Source: UBA6170 sp942491385
Lineage (GTDB): Bacteria; Chloroflexota; Anaerolineae; Anaerolineales; Anaerolineaceae
DNA length: 64,000 bases
Direction of reading: 5' to 3'
NCBI GenBank assembly: GCA_942491385.1
Contig: CALOAF010000002.1
Coordinates: forward strand, 310,001 to 374,000
In this document: piece by piece, positions 19,152-27,101 of the stretch
Position numbering within the stretch: position 1 is the first letter of the stretch
Layout: each line of letters starts with the position of its first letter
Made by a program: the position numbers and the translations under genes
Notes under the pieces: model-generated
Seen by the model: only the letters and a program-made list of their open reading frames with translations
What the model was told of the DNA's origin: nothing
Database searches by the model: none

Positions 19152-20570
19152 CTATGCTCTCTCGTCGCGTTTTACGATCACAGTTGTGAAATCATCTTGG
19201 TGTGGCATTTCACCACTGTGGCTCTGAACAACGTGCCAAAGCATATTACAGATGTCACCAGCGCTTTCCATACGGTTAACAAATAATTCCTGCTTGATGC
19301 GGTCAAAACCGATCTCGGCACCATGCGCATCGACGGCTTCGTTCAATCCATCGCTGTACAGCAGCGCCAAGCCATTGGGGGGAATTGTCACCTGATGCTG
19401 GTCAATTTTAACATTCTTAAACAAACCAAGGGGCTGACCTTCCTGCACTGCGATGTCGATGCACTTTCCAGCGCTATCCAGAACGATGGGAGGTAGATGA
19501 CCTGCCCTGGAATACCGTAAAATTCCTGTTCTGGAATCCAGAACGCTGTAAAGAAGGGTGACAAACATGCTGGAGGCATTCATATTAATCAGATTGCGGT
19601 TTACGTTTTGGAGCACCTGGAGCGAGGTTTTAGCGCCCCTGGTCTCGGCCCGCACCAGGCTGAAGGTCAAGGCCATGAACAGAGCAGCCGGTAATCCTTT
19701 ATCCGAAACGTCGCCGATCACAATACATAATCTCTGTTTATCCAGAGGAATGAAATCGTAGAAATCTCCGCCAACAGCACGGGCCGGGATGATCAATGAC
19801 CCCAAATCATAACCGGCGTATTTGGGCAGTTTATTGCGCAGCATGCTCTGCTGGATGTGGCGGGCGATCTCCATTTCCTGTTCCAGCAGATTCAGCAGGC
19901 GCTGGGTTTCGTTGAACAGGCGTGCATTCTCAAGCGACATGCTCATGCTGTTGGTCAGTGTCATCAGCAGGCTGATATCGGAGGTTGTGAAAGCGTTCTC
20001 TTTATCGAGGTTCTGCAGGCTGACGATACCCCGAACCTCGTTTCCTACCAGCATCGGCACCCCCAGCCAGGTTTTTGGGACATCAGTCCCGGGTACAACG
20101 TGCATTTTTTGGGCTTCGAGCACATCAATGATTTCCTGACCGTTGATTATGAAAGGGCGGCGGATGCGCACGATCTCGCCCCGCGAGCTGTCGATTAGAT
20201 GCCAGCCAGGAATGTGAAGGTGCTGGCCGCGTTCGATGGCATAATGATGGAAGATCTTGCGCGTTAGTGGGTCATATTGCGAAATCATGACAACCTGAGC
20301 ATCGAAAGTGTCGCGCAGCTTGTCGCCAACTAGGTTATAAATGGCCTGCATCTCCAGGTTGGTGGACAGACCTTCCTGCACACTGTTGATGAGGGCAAGT
20401 TCGGCGGCCCTTTGTGCCATATATTGAGAGTAATATCCTGCAGCAGCCTGCCAATCGCCTTGAGCCTCAGCTTTTAAAGCCTGGGCATGAAAATCAAGGG
20501 ATTGATCCTGTTTTTTTGAGCTTTTTCCGGTATGTTCATCAACCCTGTCATCTGGTGAATTTTGAGGCAT
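19152..20570 (-). CDS. GAF domain PP2C/SpoIIE serine phosphatase
   Basis: A 472-residue signalling protein. A short charged N-terminus leads to a helical stretch, a GAF domain (about residues 60-215, ending MSMSLENARLFNETQ) and a SpoIIE-type PP2C phosphatase with ARAVGGDFYDFIPL, VIGDVSDKGLPAALFMAL, YSRAGHLPPI and DDFTTVIV. The Asp residues of GGDFYD, DVSDKG and DDFT form the metal site. Such RsbU-like enzymes dephosphorylate anti-anti-sigma (STAS) proteins in partner-switching networks. The start at 20570 follows GGAGGG with good spacing; an upstream ATG at 20588 in the same frame lacks this. No STAS or anti-sigma gene is adjacent, so its partner is unknown. Confidence 0.85.
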   Translation of the reverse strand: MPQNSPDDRVDEHTGKSSKKQDQSLDFHAQALKAEAQGDWQAAAGYYSQYMAQRAAELALINSVQEGLSTNLEMQAIYNLVGDKLRDTFDAQVVMISQYDPLTRKIFHHYAIERGQHLHIPGWHLIDSSRGEIVRIRRPFIINGQEIIDVLEAQKMHVVPGTDVPKTWLGVPMLVGNEVRGIVSLQNLDKENAFTTSDISLLMTLTNSMSMSLENARLFNETQRLLNLLEQEMEIARHIQQSMLRNKLPKYAGYDLGSLIIPARAVGGDFYDFIPLDKQRLCIVIGDVSDKGLPAALFMALTFSLVRAETRGAKTSLQVLQNVNRNLINMNASSMFVTLLYSVLDSRTGILRYSRAGHLPPIVLDSAGKCIDIAVQEGQPLGLFKNVKIDQHQVTIPPNGLALLYSDGLNEAVDAHGAEIGFDRIKQELFVNRMESAGDICNMLWHVVQSHSGEMPHQDDFTTVIVKRDERA

Positions 20571-21150
20571 TACACCCTCCGTTTCCAAGGCCGGGTACAG
20601 AAACCGGTCCGAATAATTCTATTGTACGTCAAAATTGGGGGTTTTTACAATTTTCTTCAGTGCACTGGATGTAAAGAAGATTTATGCAAGATAAATATGG
20701 CTTTAGGGGGTTTTTCGCAGCCGCAGGCTTGATTTAATCCACCCGACTCGCTGCCTGACGCAGCTCACCCAGCCAGTCATGCCTTCAAAGAAGGGCCACA
20801 TCGCCATGTTGATAGCTTCAGGTATGATTGACACCGTGCAGCTGATGTCAGCAAAGTGACTTAATTTCGAAAATATAGCCTTTAGAAAGAATTGGTGAAA
20901 TTTTTACTAAATTTCGTTATAAATACTCCATTATTTTAGATCCAAATGCATTTGGTTTGCAATTATTGAGGAAAATGATTACATCCGATTGGAGAACTCG
21001 TCCTTCAAACCAATCCGATATTAACTTACCAGCCTTAGAGCGCAAATTGTGTTGAAATTATCATCTATCTCATCTACATGAATTCAAATAGCTTATTGTT
21101 ATAATGATTGTCAATCACAGATTATCGCTCGTGATCTTCTATTACCCGCG
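20571..21150. other. Intergenic region, one unrecognised open stretch
   Basis: About 580 bases with no gene I can support. On the minus strand near 20870-20710 a frame without a start codon encodes PEAINMAMWPFFEGMTGW followed by a basic tail, possibly a relic. GC content changes around 20710-20860 relative to the AT-rich DNA on both sides. Confidence 0.35.
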
Positions 21151-22134
21151 TCAAAATGCACCTTTAACACCAAGAAATCCTGCTCTGACCTTCTCGTAGC
21201 TCTGTTGGTTGAAAGGACAGACCTTGATACACATCGAACAGCCATGATTTTTTGCAAAAAACGGAAAGCATTTTTTATTGTCGAGCACAGTCACCAATCC
21301 GTTTTCGTGGTAAACAGGTTTATTGTAGAAAGCACTGGCTGGGCACTCGCGAATGCAGCGTCTACATGCATCACAGAAATCGAGCACCCAGGCGTGTTCA
21401 TCCCCTTCAAAAACCGGCAGATTTTCGATTTCAGTAAATACCGCAGCCAATCGAACACGTGGGCCAAATTGCGGGGTAATCACTAACCCGCTAATACCGC
21501 GCCAACCCAAACCAGCTGCTTGGACCATTGGTGGGTAGAGGGCCATACCTCCCAGTGGGTGTCCTGCATGCGCTGCATAACCGCGGTTTCTTAACCAAAC
21601 GGCAATTTTATTGGATACTTGCCCAAGTGCATTATAAGTCTCGTGTACCATCACAGCTGTATCCGGGTTAGGAGCCTTGTCCATGCGAGCTTTGTCCATT
21701 TCCATGACCAGCACAATGGCATGTGTATACCGTATGGCAAGGTCCTTGAACACCCACTCCTGCGGTACAGATGCATACCCAATTTCATCCGCACCCACAG
21801 ATTTAGCAAACTGTCGAAGTTCACCCAATGTCTTATTGTCAATCCTCTTTTTCCCATCCTTGGGATTCTTCTCCAGATCAAAGATTGATTTGCGAATATT
21901 GATGATACTGCTGATCATTTGGGGTGCTGACTTAGGAAACCCAGGCAGAGGGGGATGATCACCTTCCAGCTTGATCCCCTCTCGGGGAATATTAAACCTC
22001 ACGGGAGAATTTTTTCCACTCCTTGTAGATTCAGGAATATCCACAACCATTTTCTCCCAGGAATCCTGGCGGTTTATTTGAGGCGCTAATATGCTTTGCT
22101 TGAATCTATTTGTTAATCGGGTCTTGAATGTCAT
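21151..22134 (-). CDS. Reductive-dehalogenase-like double [4Fe-4S] protein 1
   Basis: A 327-residue protein related to the C-terminal part of corrinoid reductive dehalogenases and QueG. The core IGYASVPQEWVFKDL, YNALGQVSNKIAVWLRNRGYAAHAGHP, AAGLGWRGISGLVITPQFGPRVRLAAVFTEI is followed by two ferredoxin-type clusters: CDACRRCIRECP and a C-x9-C-x2-C-x3-CP set (C...GCSMCIKVCP). There is no Tat signal, so unlike respiratory RdhA it should be cytoplasmic or use another route. It is last of three tandem paralogs and lies 71 bases after the second. ATG 22134 has AAGGA upstream. The electron acceptor is unknown; the missing signal and the lack of a B-type anchor gene argue against classical organohalide respiration. 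Confidence 0.75.
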   Translation of the reverse strand: MTFKTRLTNRFKQSILAPQINRQDSWEKMVVDIPESTRSGKNSPVRFNIPREGIKLEGDHPPLPGFPKSAPQMISSIINIRKSIFDLEKNPKDGKKRIDNKTLGELRQFAKSVGADEIGYASVPQEWVFKDLAIRYTHAIVLVMEMDKARMDKAPNPDTAVMVHETYNALGQVSNKIAVWLRNRGYAAHAGHPLGGMALYPPMVQAAGLGWRGISGLVITPQFGPRVRLAAVFTEIENLPVFEGDEHAWVLDFCDACRRCIRECPASAFYNKPVYHENGLVTVLDNKKCFPFFAKNHGCSMCIKVCPFNQQSYEKVRAGFLGVKGAF

Positions 22135-22205
22135 AGTTTTTCCTTCAATTAAATATCGAGGTGTTCTAAGATGATTATTATTTGATTCTCCTCGAAATAT
22201 CTCTT

Positions 22206-23165
22206 TTACTGTATGATCTTAAATTTTGCCTTCAACTTGTCATAATCACCGTAACTGAACGGGCAATATTTGATACATAATGTGCAGCCATTATCGTTTG
22301 AAAACGGGCCAGCACACAAAGTATGGTCAATAAAGGCTGGGCCGCCATCGGCAAGCGTTTTGGTCTCCATATAAATCGCGGCTGCCGGGCATTTCTTCAC
22401 ACACAGATTGCAGGTCTCACAATAATCTCTGATCCAGCTATGTGGATTTTCTGTAGAGAAGGGGAGATTCTCGATATCCGTGTAAATGGCTGCGAGGCGG
22501 ACACGGGGGCCATTTTTACGTGTCATCAAGAGCCCATTTTTCCCTGCCACACCCAGACCAGCATCTATGGCTACCGGGATATAGTTTACATCACCACCTC
22601 CCGCCGGACCAGCATGAGCGTTGTAACCGCGTTCCCGTAGCCAATCAGCCACTTTATTGACCGTTACCCCCACCTGGTAATACGTCCTGAAGACCTCTTT
22701 GAACGACTCCATGTTGGGTGCACCTTTGATTTTGGCTTTATCCATTTCGATGGTAAATACCATGGCATTCTCATACAAAATGCGGAATCCTCGAAATATA
22801 TAGCGCGGATTTACTTTGGTATAGCCGATCTCCGCGGCCCCAAGGCTTTTTGCGTAGGCTTCCAATTCTGCACGTGTTTCAGCATCTATCGTCTTGTTAC
22901 CCGAATAGGGATTGTTTTTAATGCTCTTGGCGCTAATATGCATTTCCCGTAATGTGCCAATGAAATATTCTTTCAATCCTCTGTAACGCATCTGTTTAAA
23001 CCGGGACCGTACGCTGCCATAATCCATTATTACCAGAGGGACGATACGCGGTTCGCGAGCTTCTGGGTGACTGGAAACAGGTTGGTCCTGTTTGCGTAAA
23101 TAAGGTTCGATGGTAAAAAACCAAGGAGCCTTTTTTATGCGTTCTGACCAGAGCATCTTATTCAT
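22206..23165 (-). CDS. Reductive-dehalogenase-like double [4Fe-4S] protein 2
   Basis: A 319-residue paralog of its neighbours. Shared blocks are EIGYTKVNPRYIFRGFRILYENAMVFTIEMDKAKIKGAPN, ADWLRERGYNAHAGPAGGG, DAGLGVAGKNGLLMTRKNGPRVRLAAIYTDIENLP and the clusters CETCNLCVKKCP and C-x9-GCTLCIKYCP. No signal peptide is present. It starts 20 bases after the end of the third paralog (start 23165, GGAG eight bases upstream), so the two are cotranscribed. Its own N-terminal 80 residues differ from those of the other two, which suggests different partners or substrates. Epoxyqueuosine reductase is an alternative name from the same superfamily, but QueG has a different C-terminal architecture and would not be expected in three tandem copies. 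Confidence 0.75.
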   Translation of the reverse strand: MNKMLWSERIKKAPWFFTIEPYLRKQDQPVSSHPEAREPRIVPLVIMDYGSVRSRFKQMRYRGLKEYFIGTLREMHISAKSIKNNPYSGNKTIDAETRAELEAYAKSLGAAEIGYTKVNPRYIFRGFRILYENAMVFTIEMDKAKIKGAPNMESFKEVFRTYYQVGVTVNKVADWLRERGYNAHAGPAGGGDVNYIPVAIDAGLGVAGKNGLLMTRKNGPRVRLAAIYTDIENLPFSTENPHSWIRDYCETCNLCVKKCPAAAIYMETKTLADGGPAFIDHTLCAGPFSNDNGCTLCIKYCPFSYGDYDKLKAKFKIIQ

Positions 23166-23185
23166 GAGGGTATCTCCACTTTTTT

Positions 23186-24241
23186 CTAAATAGAAGATTT
23201 TCGATTGTGTGAAACGGAAGTAATTGGAATGCGAAATTTTGGTGCAGTGGGATTTCCTTTGAAGCTGGCTTTGATCTTGTCATAACCACTTTGGCTAAAA
23301 GGGCATTTTGCCAGGCAAATGGCACAGCCCTGATATTGGTTGAAATAATCCCGGCAGACAGCATGATCGATAGTCTGCATACCACCGTCACCACGTGGAA
23401 CAGGTTGATCGAAGATGGCACCCACTGGGCAATTTCGGATGCATTTCTTGCACATAGCGCAAAAATCACGCACCCAAAGATGTTCGTTTTCACTTTGCTC
23501 TGTGATTGGCAGGTTCCTGATATTGGTATAGATTGTGTTGATGCGCACCCGCGCCCCTTCTTCGGGTGTGATCAGCAAGCCATGATAGCCAATCGCACCT
23601 AAACCAGCCAATTCACCGAGATGCGTATAGTCCGTGATTCCTCCCAAAGCTGTTCCAGGATAAGCAGCAAAACCATTTTTACGCATGAAGACAGCGAGCT
23701 TGTAGGAGATGTACGCCATGCGCTTATACCCCTTGGCAACTTCTAGAAAAGCATCAAAGCTGGGAGCGGTGGACATAATAGCTTTGTTCATCTCAACGGT
23801 AAAAATAATTGCATTTTGGCAGGGTAAGCCTTTCCCTTTAAAAATGGCATTAATCGGCACTTTGATATAGCGAATATCACGTGCACCACCCTGCATACCC
23901 AGCGCCTCAAGTTTTTCAATGAAGTCAGGTGTGGCGGTATCAGCCGAGGGTTTGAATTTGCCATCGTAAAGTTTTGAACCCTGTCTCATTTTGATAACAA
24001 GTGGAAGCATAGTGGAAAGCAGATCCGGGATCTGTACGATACGCATACCACCGAATTTACTGGGTTTAACATTAGGGCTATCAAAGGCAGTGCGTGGCTT
24101 TGATTCAGGTGCAGGTTGAATGAGTGATGAAAAGTTCTCCAGTTCCTTGTCGAACTGAGATAACAAAGCGTCCAACGAGGGGGTTTTTGAGGCACTCTCT
24201 TGATGGAGAATTGGGTTAAAAACGTTATCTGTAGGTGACAT
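23186..24241 (-). CDS. Reductive-dehalogenase-like double [4Fe-4S] protein 3
   Basis: A 351-residue protein, first gene of the tandem set. It carries DIRYIKVPINAIFKGKGLPCQNAIIFTVEMNKA, the FMRKNGFAAYPGTALGG block, LAGLGAIGYHGLLITPEEGARVRINTIYTNIRNLP and the clusters CAMCKKCIRNCP and C-x9-GCAICLAKCP. The N-terminal 60 residues are hydrophilic and low in complexity, with no signal peptide. It is the most divergent of the three in the strand before the clusters (RVRINTIY against RVRLAAI/V). It is divergently transcribed from a TetR-family gene across a 136-base spacer with an inverted repeat, so repression by that protein is likely. Confidence 0.75.
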   Translation of the reverse strand: MSPTDNVFNPILHQESASKTPSLDALLSQFDKELENFSSLIQPAPESKPRTAFDSPNVKPSKFGGMRIVQIPDLLSTMLPLVIKMRQGSKLYDGKFKPSADTATPDFIEKLEALGMQGGARDIRYIKVPINAIFKGKGLPCQNAIIFTVEMNKAIMSTAPSFDAFLEVAKGYKRMAYISYKLAVFMRKNGFAAYPGTALGGITDYTHLGELAGLGAIGYHGLLITPEEGARVRINTIYTNIRNLPITEQSENEHLWVRDFCAMCKKCIRNCPVGAIFDQPVPRGDGGMQTIDHAVCRDYFNQYQGCAICLAKCPFSQSGYDKIKASFKGNPTAPKFRIPITSVSHNRKSSI

Positions 24242-24275
24242 ACCCTTTTCCTTAATTGAGCTCCAAAGAGTTATT

Positions 24276-24330
24276 GTTAGCGATTACTTACTTAAATATA
24301 GCATATTTTTTATTGCAAGTAAATACTAAC
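24276..24330. promoter_or_regulatory. Candidate TetR operator (imperfect inverted repeat)
   Basis: GTTAGCGATTACT (24276-24288) and AGTAAATACTAAC (24318-24330) are inverted repeats matching at 10 of 13 positions, centred in the spacer between the dehalogenase-like operon and the divergent TetR gene. The position fits an autoregulated repressor covering both promoters. No binding evidence exists beyond symmetry and position. Confidence 0.4.
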
Positions 24331-24377
24331 ATATGGTAAAATGAATACACATTTGATAGCAAATTTAGGAGATATTA

Positions 24378-24941
24378 TTGCCAAAGATCCTTGAAGACGA
24401 ACAAATCTATCACGCAGTGATACAAATAGTTGCTGAGCGTGGTTATTCTGGGACAACCACAAAACAAATGGCAGATGCGGCTAACGTCAGCGAAGTTACC
24501 CTCTTTCGGAAATATGGCAGCAAGCAGCAGTTGGTGAAACAAGCCATATCATCAATTATAAACCTGTCAGATTTAGCATCTGCCACGCAATATACAGGTG
24601 ATATCTATACGGATCTAACTAGAATTGTTCAAGCTTATCAAGATTCAGCAGTTAAGCATGGTGGCTTTATTATCGCGCTGTTTTCTGAAATGTCCCGCCA
24701 CCCTGAATTAATTGATTCAATCGATGAACCACTAACCATTTTTTTGGAAATGGGCAAGTTGATTGCACTTTACCAGGCAGCTAGGCAATTGCGAAAGGAA
24801 CACCCATTGCATCTTCTCGCTGTTTTGCTTGGACCGGTGATGTACGTCACTATACTGAGTAAAGCCATGCCAAACAGTCCATTGCCTCCTCTCAATCTTT
24901 CAGATCACGTGAAATGCTTTTTAGAAGGTCACAGCTATTGA
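24378..24941 (+). CDS. TetR/AcrR family transcriptional regulator
   Basis: A 187-residue repressor-type protein. Residues 8-55 are the TetR helix-turn-helix (IYHAVIQIVAERGYSGTTTKQMADAANVSEVTLFRKYGSKQQLV); the rest is a helical ligand-binding domain without recognisable specificity. The start is TTG 24378 behind AGGAG at 24368-24372. It faces away from the three reductive-dehalogenase-like genes and probably controls them and itself. Ligands of such proteins are usually hydrophobic small molecules, which would suit a detoxification or reductive pathway, but the sequence does not name one. Confidence 0.85.
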   Translation: MPKILEDEQIYHAVIQIVAERGYSGTTTKQMADAANVSEVTLFRKYGSKQQLVKQAISSIINLSDLASATQYTGDIYTDLTRIVQAYQDSAVKHGGFIIALFSEMSRHPELIDSIDEPLTIFLEMGKLIALYQAARQLRKEHPLHLLAVLLGPVMYVTILSKAMPNSPLPPLNLSDHVKCFLEGHSY

Positions 24942-25300
24942 AAATTTCCACCAAGTAAAACAGATCGTTATCGATATTGTCTTTCTGGCTCTTCCTATCT
25001 CTTTCTGTCTGGGAATTCTCTTAGCCTATATTTCTGATCTTACCAATAACCCATGGGGCACATTATGCTATATCAGCCAGGCATGAGTGAACTACAATCC
25101 TAACAATGGGGCATTGTTGTAATGAAAGGCAAAGCAGAAGATACTTTCGTATTATGTACTGATAAATTGAAACGATTTTTGAATAATTCTTTCAAAGATA
25201 GGAATCTACACATGTTTAAACCAAAAACGACCATTTCTGGTCTTCTGGAAAATAGTAGCGGGGAGCGGACAGTGTGCCCCCTTGGGTATTCGAACCACCC
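24942..25300. other. Intergenic region with a possible relic of a membrane peptide
   Basis: After the TetR stop one frame without a usable start codon (ATT at best) encodes a hydrophobic stretch (DIVFLALPISFCLGILLAYI) to a stop near 25086. I do not count it as a gene. The right end holds a partial copy of a tRNA 3' end (see the direct repeat). Confidence 0.35.
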
Positions 25301-25351
25301 AAAAAAAATAAGACACCCTTTCGAGTGTCTTATTTAGTAGCGGGGAGCGGA
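25253..25351. repeat. 17-bp direct repeat of the tRNA 3' end
   Basis: TAGTAGCGGGGAGCGGA occurs at 25253-25269 and again at 25335-25351, where it is the 3' end of the initiator tRNA gene. After the first copy a second tRNA-like scrap (ATTCGAACCA) follows 19 bases later. Duplicated tRNA 3' ends are typical of integrase attachment sites, but no integrase gene is in the window and the copies are only 82 bases apart, so a leftover of a lost insertion or a tRNA duplication are both possible. Confidence 0.55.
25301..25334 (-). terminator. Terminator of the initiator tRNA
   Basis: A perfect 10-bp stem (AATAAGACAC at 25307-25316 with GTGTCTTATT at 25325-25334) is followed on the minus strand by a run of T. 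It lies just past the tRNA 3' end, so it ends that transcript. Confidence 0.8.
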
Positions 25352-25409
25352 TTCGAACCACTGACCTCCGGGTTATGAGCCCGACGAGCTGCCACTGCTC
25401 TACCCCGCA
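25338..25409 (-). tRNA. tRNA-fMet (CAT), initiator
   Basis: 72 bases that fold as a cloverleaf: acceptor strand UGCGGGG, D-arm GAGC/GCUC, anticodon loop CUCAUAA (CAU), T-arm with UUCGAAU and discriminator A. CCA is not encoded. Three consecutive G-C pairs in the anticodon stem (GGG/CCC) and an unpaired 1-72 position identify it as initiator, not elongator. Position 1-72 is U-U, not the usual C-A mismatch. Confidence 0.9.
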
Positions 25410-25736
25410 TCAATTCTTAACAATCAGAATTTTACTCCACCACGCCAAATCCGTCAAGTTGAAACCTATACAGAAGAAACTTGCAACTGATCTATTCTAT
25501 GGCACTAGTGATTTGTGGCTGTAAATTAAGTTAAATGTCACTTGACATCTGACCAGGAACTTGTAAAATTTAAATAGGAAAATTCTGAATTGTTCAATAA
25601 TTCGCTGGCAGGATGAGTTCTGGCGGTGTAGCGACCAAATCACCGTAGAATAAACAGAATTATTTCCAGAACAATTAAATTTAAAATTATTAATAAATGC
25701 AATAATCCAAAATTGATTTGAAAGATTGGAAGATAG
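25410..25736. other. Intergenic region before the molybdenum hydroxylase operon
   Basis: 327 AT-rich bases holding the promoters for the tRNA (minus) and for the hydroxylase operon (plus). No gene or hairpin stands out and no clear -35/-10 pair can be fixed by eye. Confidence 0.45.
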
Positions 25737-26612
25737 ATGGCAAAATTTGATTATGTAATTGCAAAAACAATGGATGACGCTATTCATCTCTTAAACGAAA
25801 CAGATATTCGCAGTATACCACTCGCTGGAGGAACGGATATTTATGTCGCCTTGCGGGTGAACCCCCTCTGGTTTGATCGCCTGGTGGATATACGCCGCAT
25901 TCCGGAAATGTCCCTGATCTCGCAAAATGGTGACCAGATATCTCTGGGTGCAGCGGTGACCTTTTCCCATGCCATTCAAAATCCGATCTTGCAAAAAGCA
26001 GCACCCTTCCTGGTAGAAGCCTGTAAAACGATCGGTGGACCGGCAGTTCGGAATTGCGGCACCTTTGGTGGGAATGTCTCCAATGCTGCCGCCTGTGCCG
26101 ACTCCCTGCCTGCGCTGATCTGTCTTGAAGCTGTTGCTCATCTGCGCTCACCGAAAGGTGAACGCCGGATGAAAGTGGAAGACCTGGTCAGCGGACCTCA
26201 CGAAACTCTGATAGAAAAAGGGGAATTACTGACCCACTTTACCTTTAAAGTGCCTCCTGCACATGCCAAAAGTTGTTTTATTAAAATCGGTCGTCGCAAA
26301 GCCCAATCGATCTCGCGCCTGAGTATTGCCGTCATCGGCACAGTTGATCAGGCTGGTGTGGTCGATTATGTGCGTATCTGCCCTGGAGCTGCGGTTGCCA
26401 AACCAATGTTATTCCCTGAAGTTCAAGCGCTTATATTAGGGAAACAACCAGGAGTAGAAATCATTGAAACAGCCGCTGATCAATTGGTGGCAGAGATGAT
26501 CCAGCGTACCGGCCGACGCTGGTCAACAGAGTACAAAGAAGTTACGTTAAAAGCAATCACAGAGAGAGCGCTTAAGAAAATTTTTCTAGAGGACGGGCAG
26601 CATGCAAATTAA
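25737..26612 (+). CDS. Xanthine-dehydrogenase-family FAD-binding subunit
   Basis: A 291-residue medium subunit of a molybdenum hydroxylase (CoxM/XdhB type). It shows the FAD-binding PLAGGTDIYVALR block, the second FAD motif GGPAVRNCGTFGGNVSNAAACADSLPAL and a C-terminal CO-dehydrogenase flavoprotein domain. It passes electrons from the iron-sulfur subunit to the acceptor. The next gene begins inside its last codons (overlap of 11 bases), so the three subunit genes form one operon in the order FAD, 2Fe-2S, Mo. Substrate cannot be told from this subunit. Confidence 0.9.
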   Translation: MAKFDYVIAKTMDDAIHLLNETDIRSIPLAGGTDIYVALRVNPLWFDRLVDIRRIPEMSLISQNGDQISLGAAVTFSHAIQNPILQKAAPFLVEACKTIGGPAVRNCGTFGGNVSNAAACADSLPALICLEAVAHLRSPKGERRMKVEDLVSGPHETLIEKGELLTHFTFKVPPAHAKSCFIKIGRRKAQSISRLSIAVIGTVDQAGVVDYVRICPGAAVAKPMLFPEVQALILGKQPGVEIIETAADQLVAEMIQRTGRRWSTEYKEVTLKAITERALKKIFLEDGQHAN

Positions 26613-27096
26613 TTTCACATTGAATCATCAACCTGTGTCGGTGGATGCACCCACAGATATTACTTTATTGGCATTATTACGCGATCATTTCAAATTAACT
26701 GGCAGCAAAGAAGCCTGTGAAGTGGGTGAATGCGGCGCCTGTTCAGTGCTATTGGATGGCGAAGTCGTCAATAGCTGCCTGGTTGCTGCTCCTTCCGTAA
26801 TGGGCTGCGATGTCATCACCATCGAAGGGATCCATGCCGAAGATGGCGGTCCAAATGATCTACAGCAAAATTTCATTTCGAAAGGTGCTGTTCAATGTGG
26901 TTTTTGTATCCCTGGCATGGTCATCGCAAGCGAAGCACTCCTGTCCATCAAGTCTGATCCATCCCGATTAGAGATCAGGGAAGCCCTGGCAGGCAACCTG
27001 TGTCGTTGCACTGGCTATATGCAGATTGTGGACGCCATTGAAACCACCGCCAAAGAGCGAGCTGGTAAGCAGAATCCACAGAAAATGGAGGGGTAA
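26602..27096 (+). CDS. Xanthine-dehydrogenase-family 2Fe-2S subunit
   Basis: A 164-residue small subunit (CoxS/XdhC type) carrying two [2Fe-2S] clusters. The plant-ferredoxin-like N-terminal half has CEVGECGACSVLLDGEVVNSC; the helical C-terminal half has CGFCIPGM and CRCTGY. All eight Cys ligands are present, so it should be functional. It transfers electrons from the molybdenum centre to FAD. It overlaps the FAD subunit gene and ends five bases before the molybdenum subunit gene. Confidence 0.92.
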   Translation: MQINFTLNHQPVSVDAPTDITLLALLRDHFKLTGSKEACEVGECGACSVLLDGEVVNSCLVAAPSVMGCDVITIEGIHAEDGGPNDLQQNFISKGAVQCGFCIPGMVIASEALLSIKSDPSRLEIREALAGNLCRCTGYMQIVDAIETTAKERAGKQNPQKMEG

Positions 27097-27101
27097 TCTC
27101 G

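Noticed and set aside
21151..24241. Classical organohalide-respiration operon
   Set aside because: No Tat signal, no RdhB-like anchor and no RdhC or RdhT genes nearby.
25122..25337. 71-codon frame before the initiator tRNA
   Set aside because: Runs into the tRNA 3' end and terminator and has no recognisable protein features.
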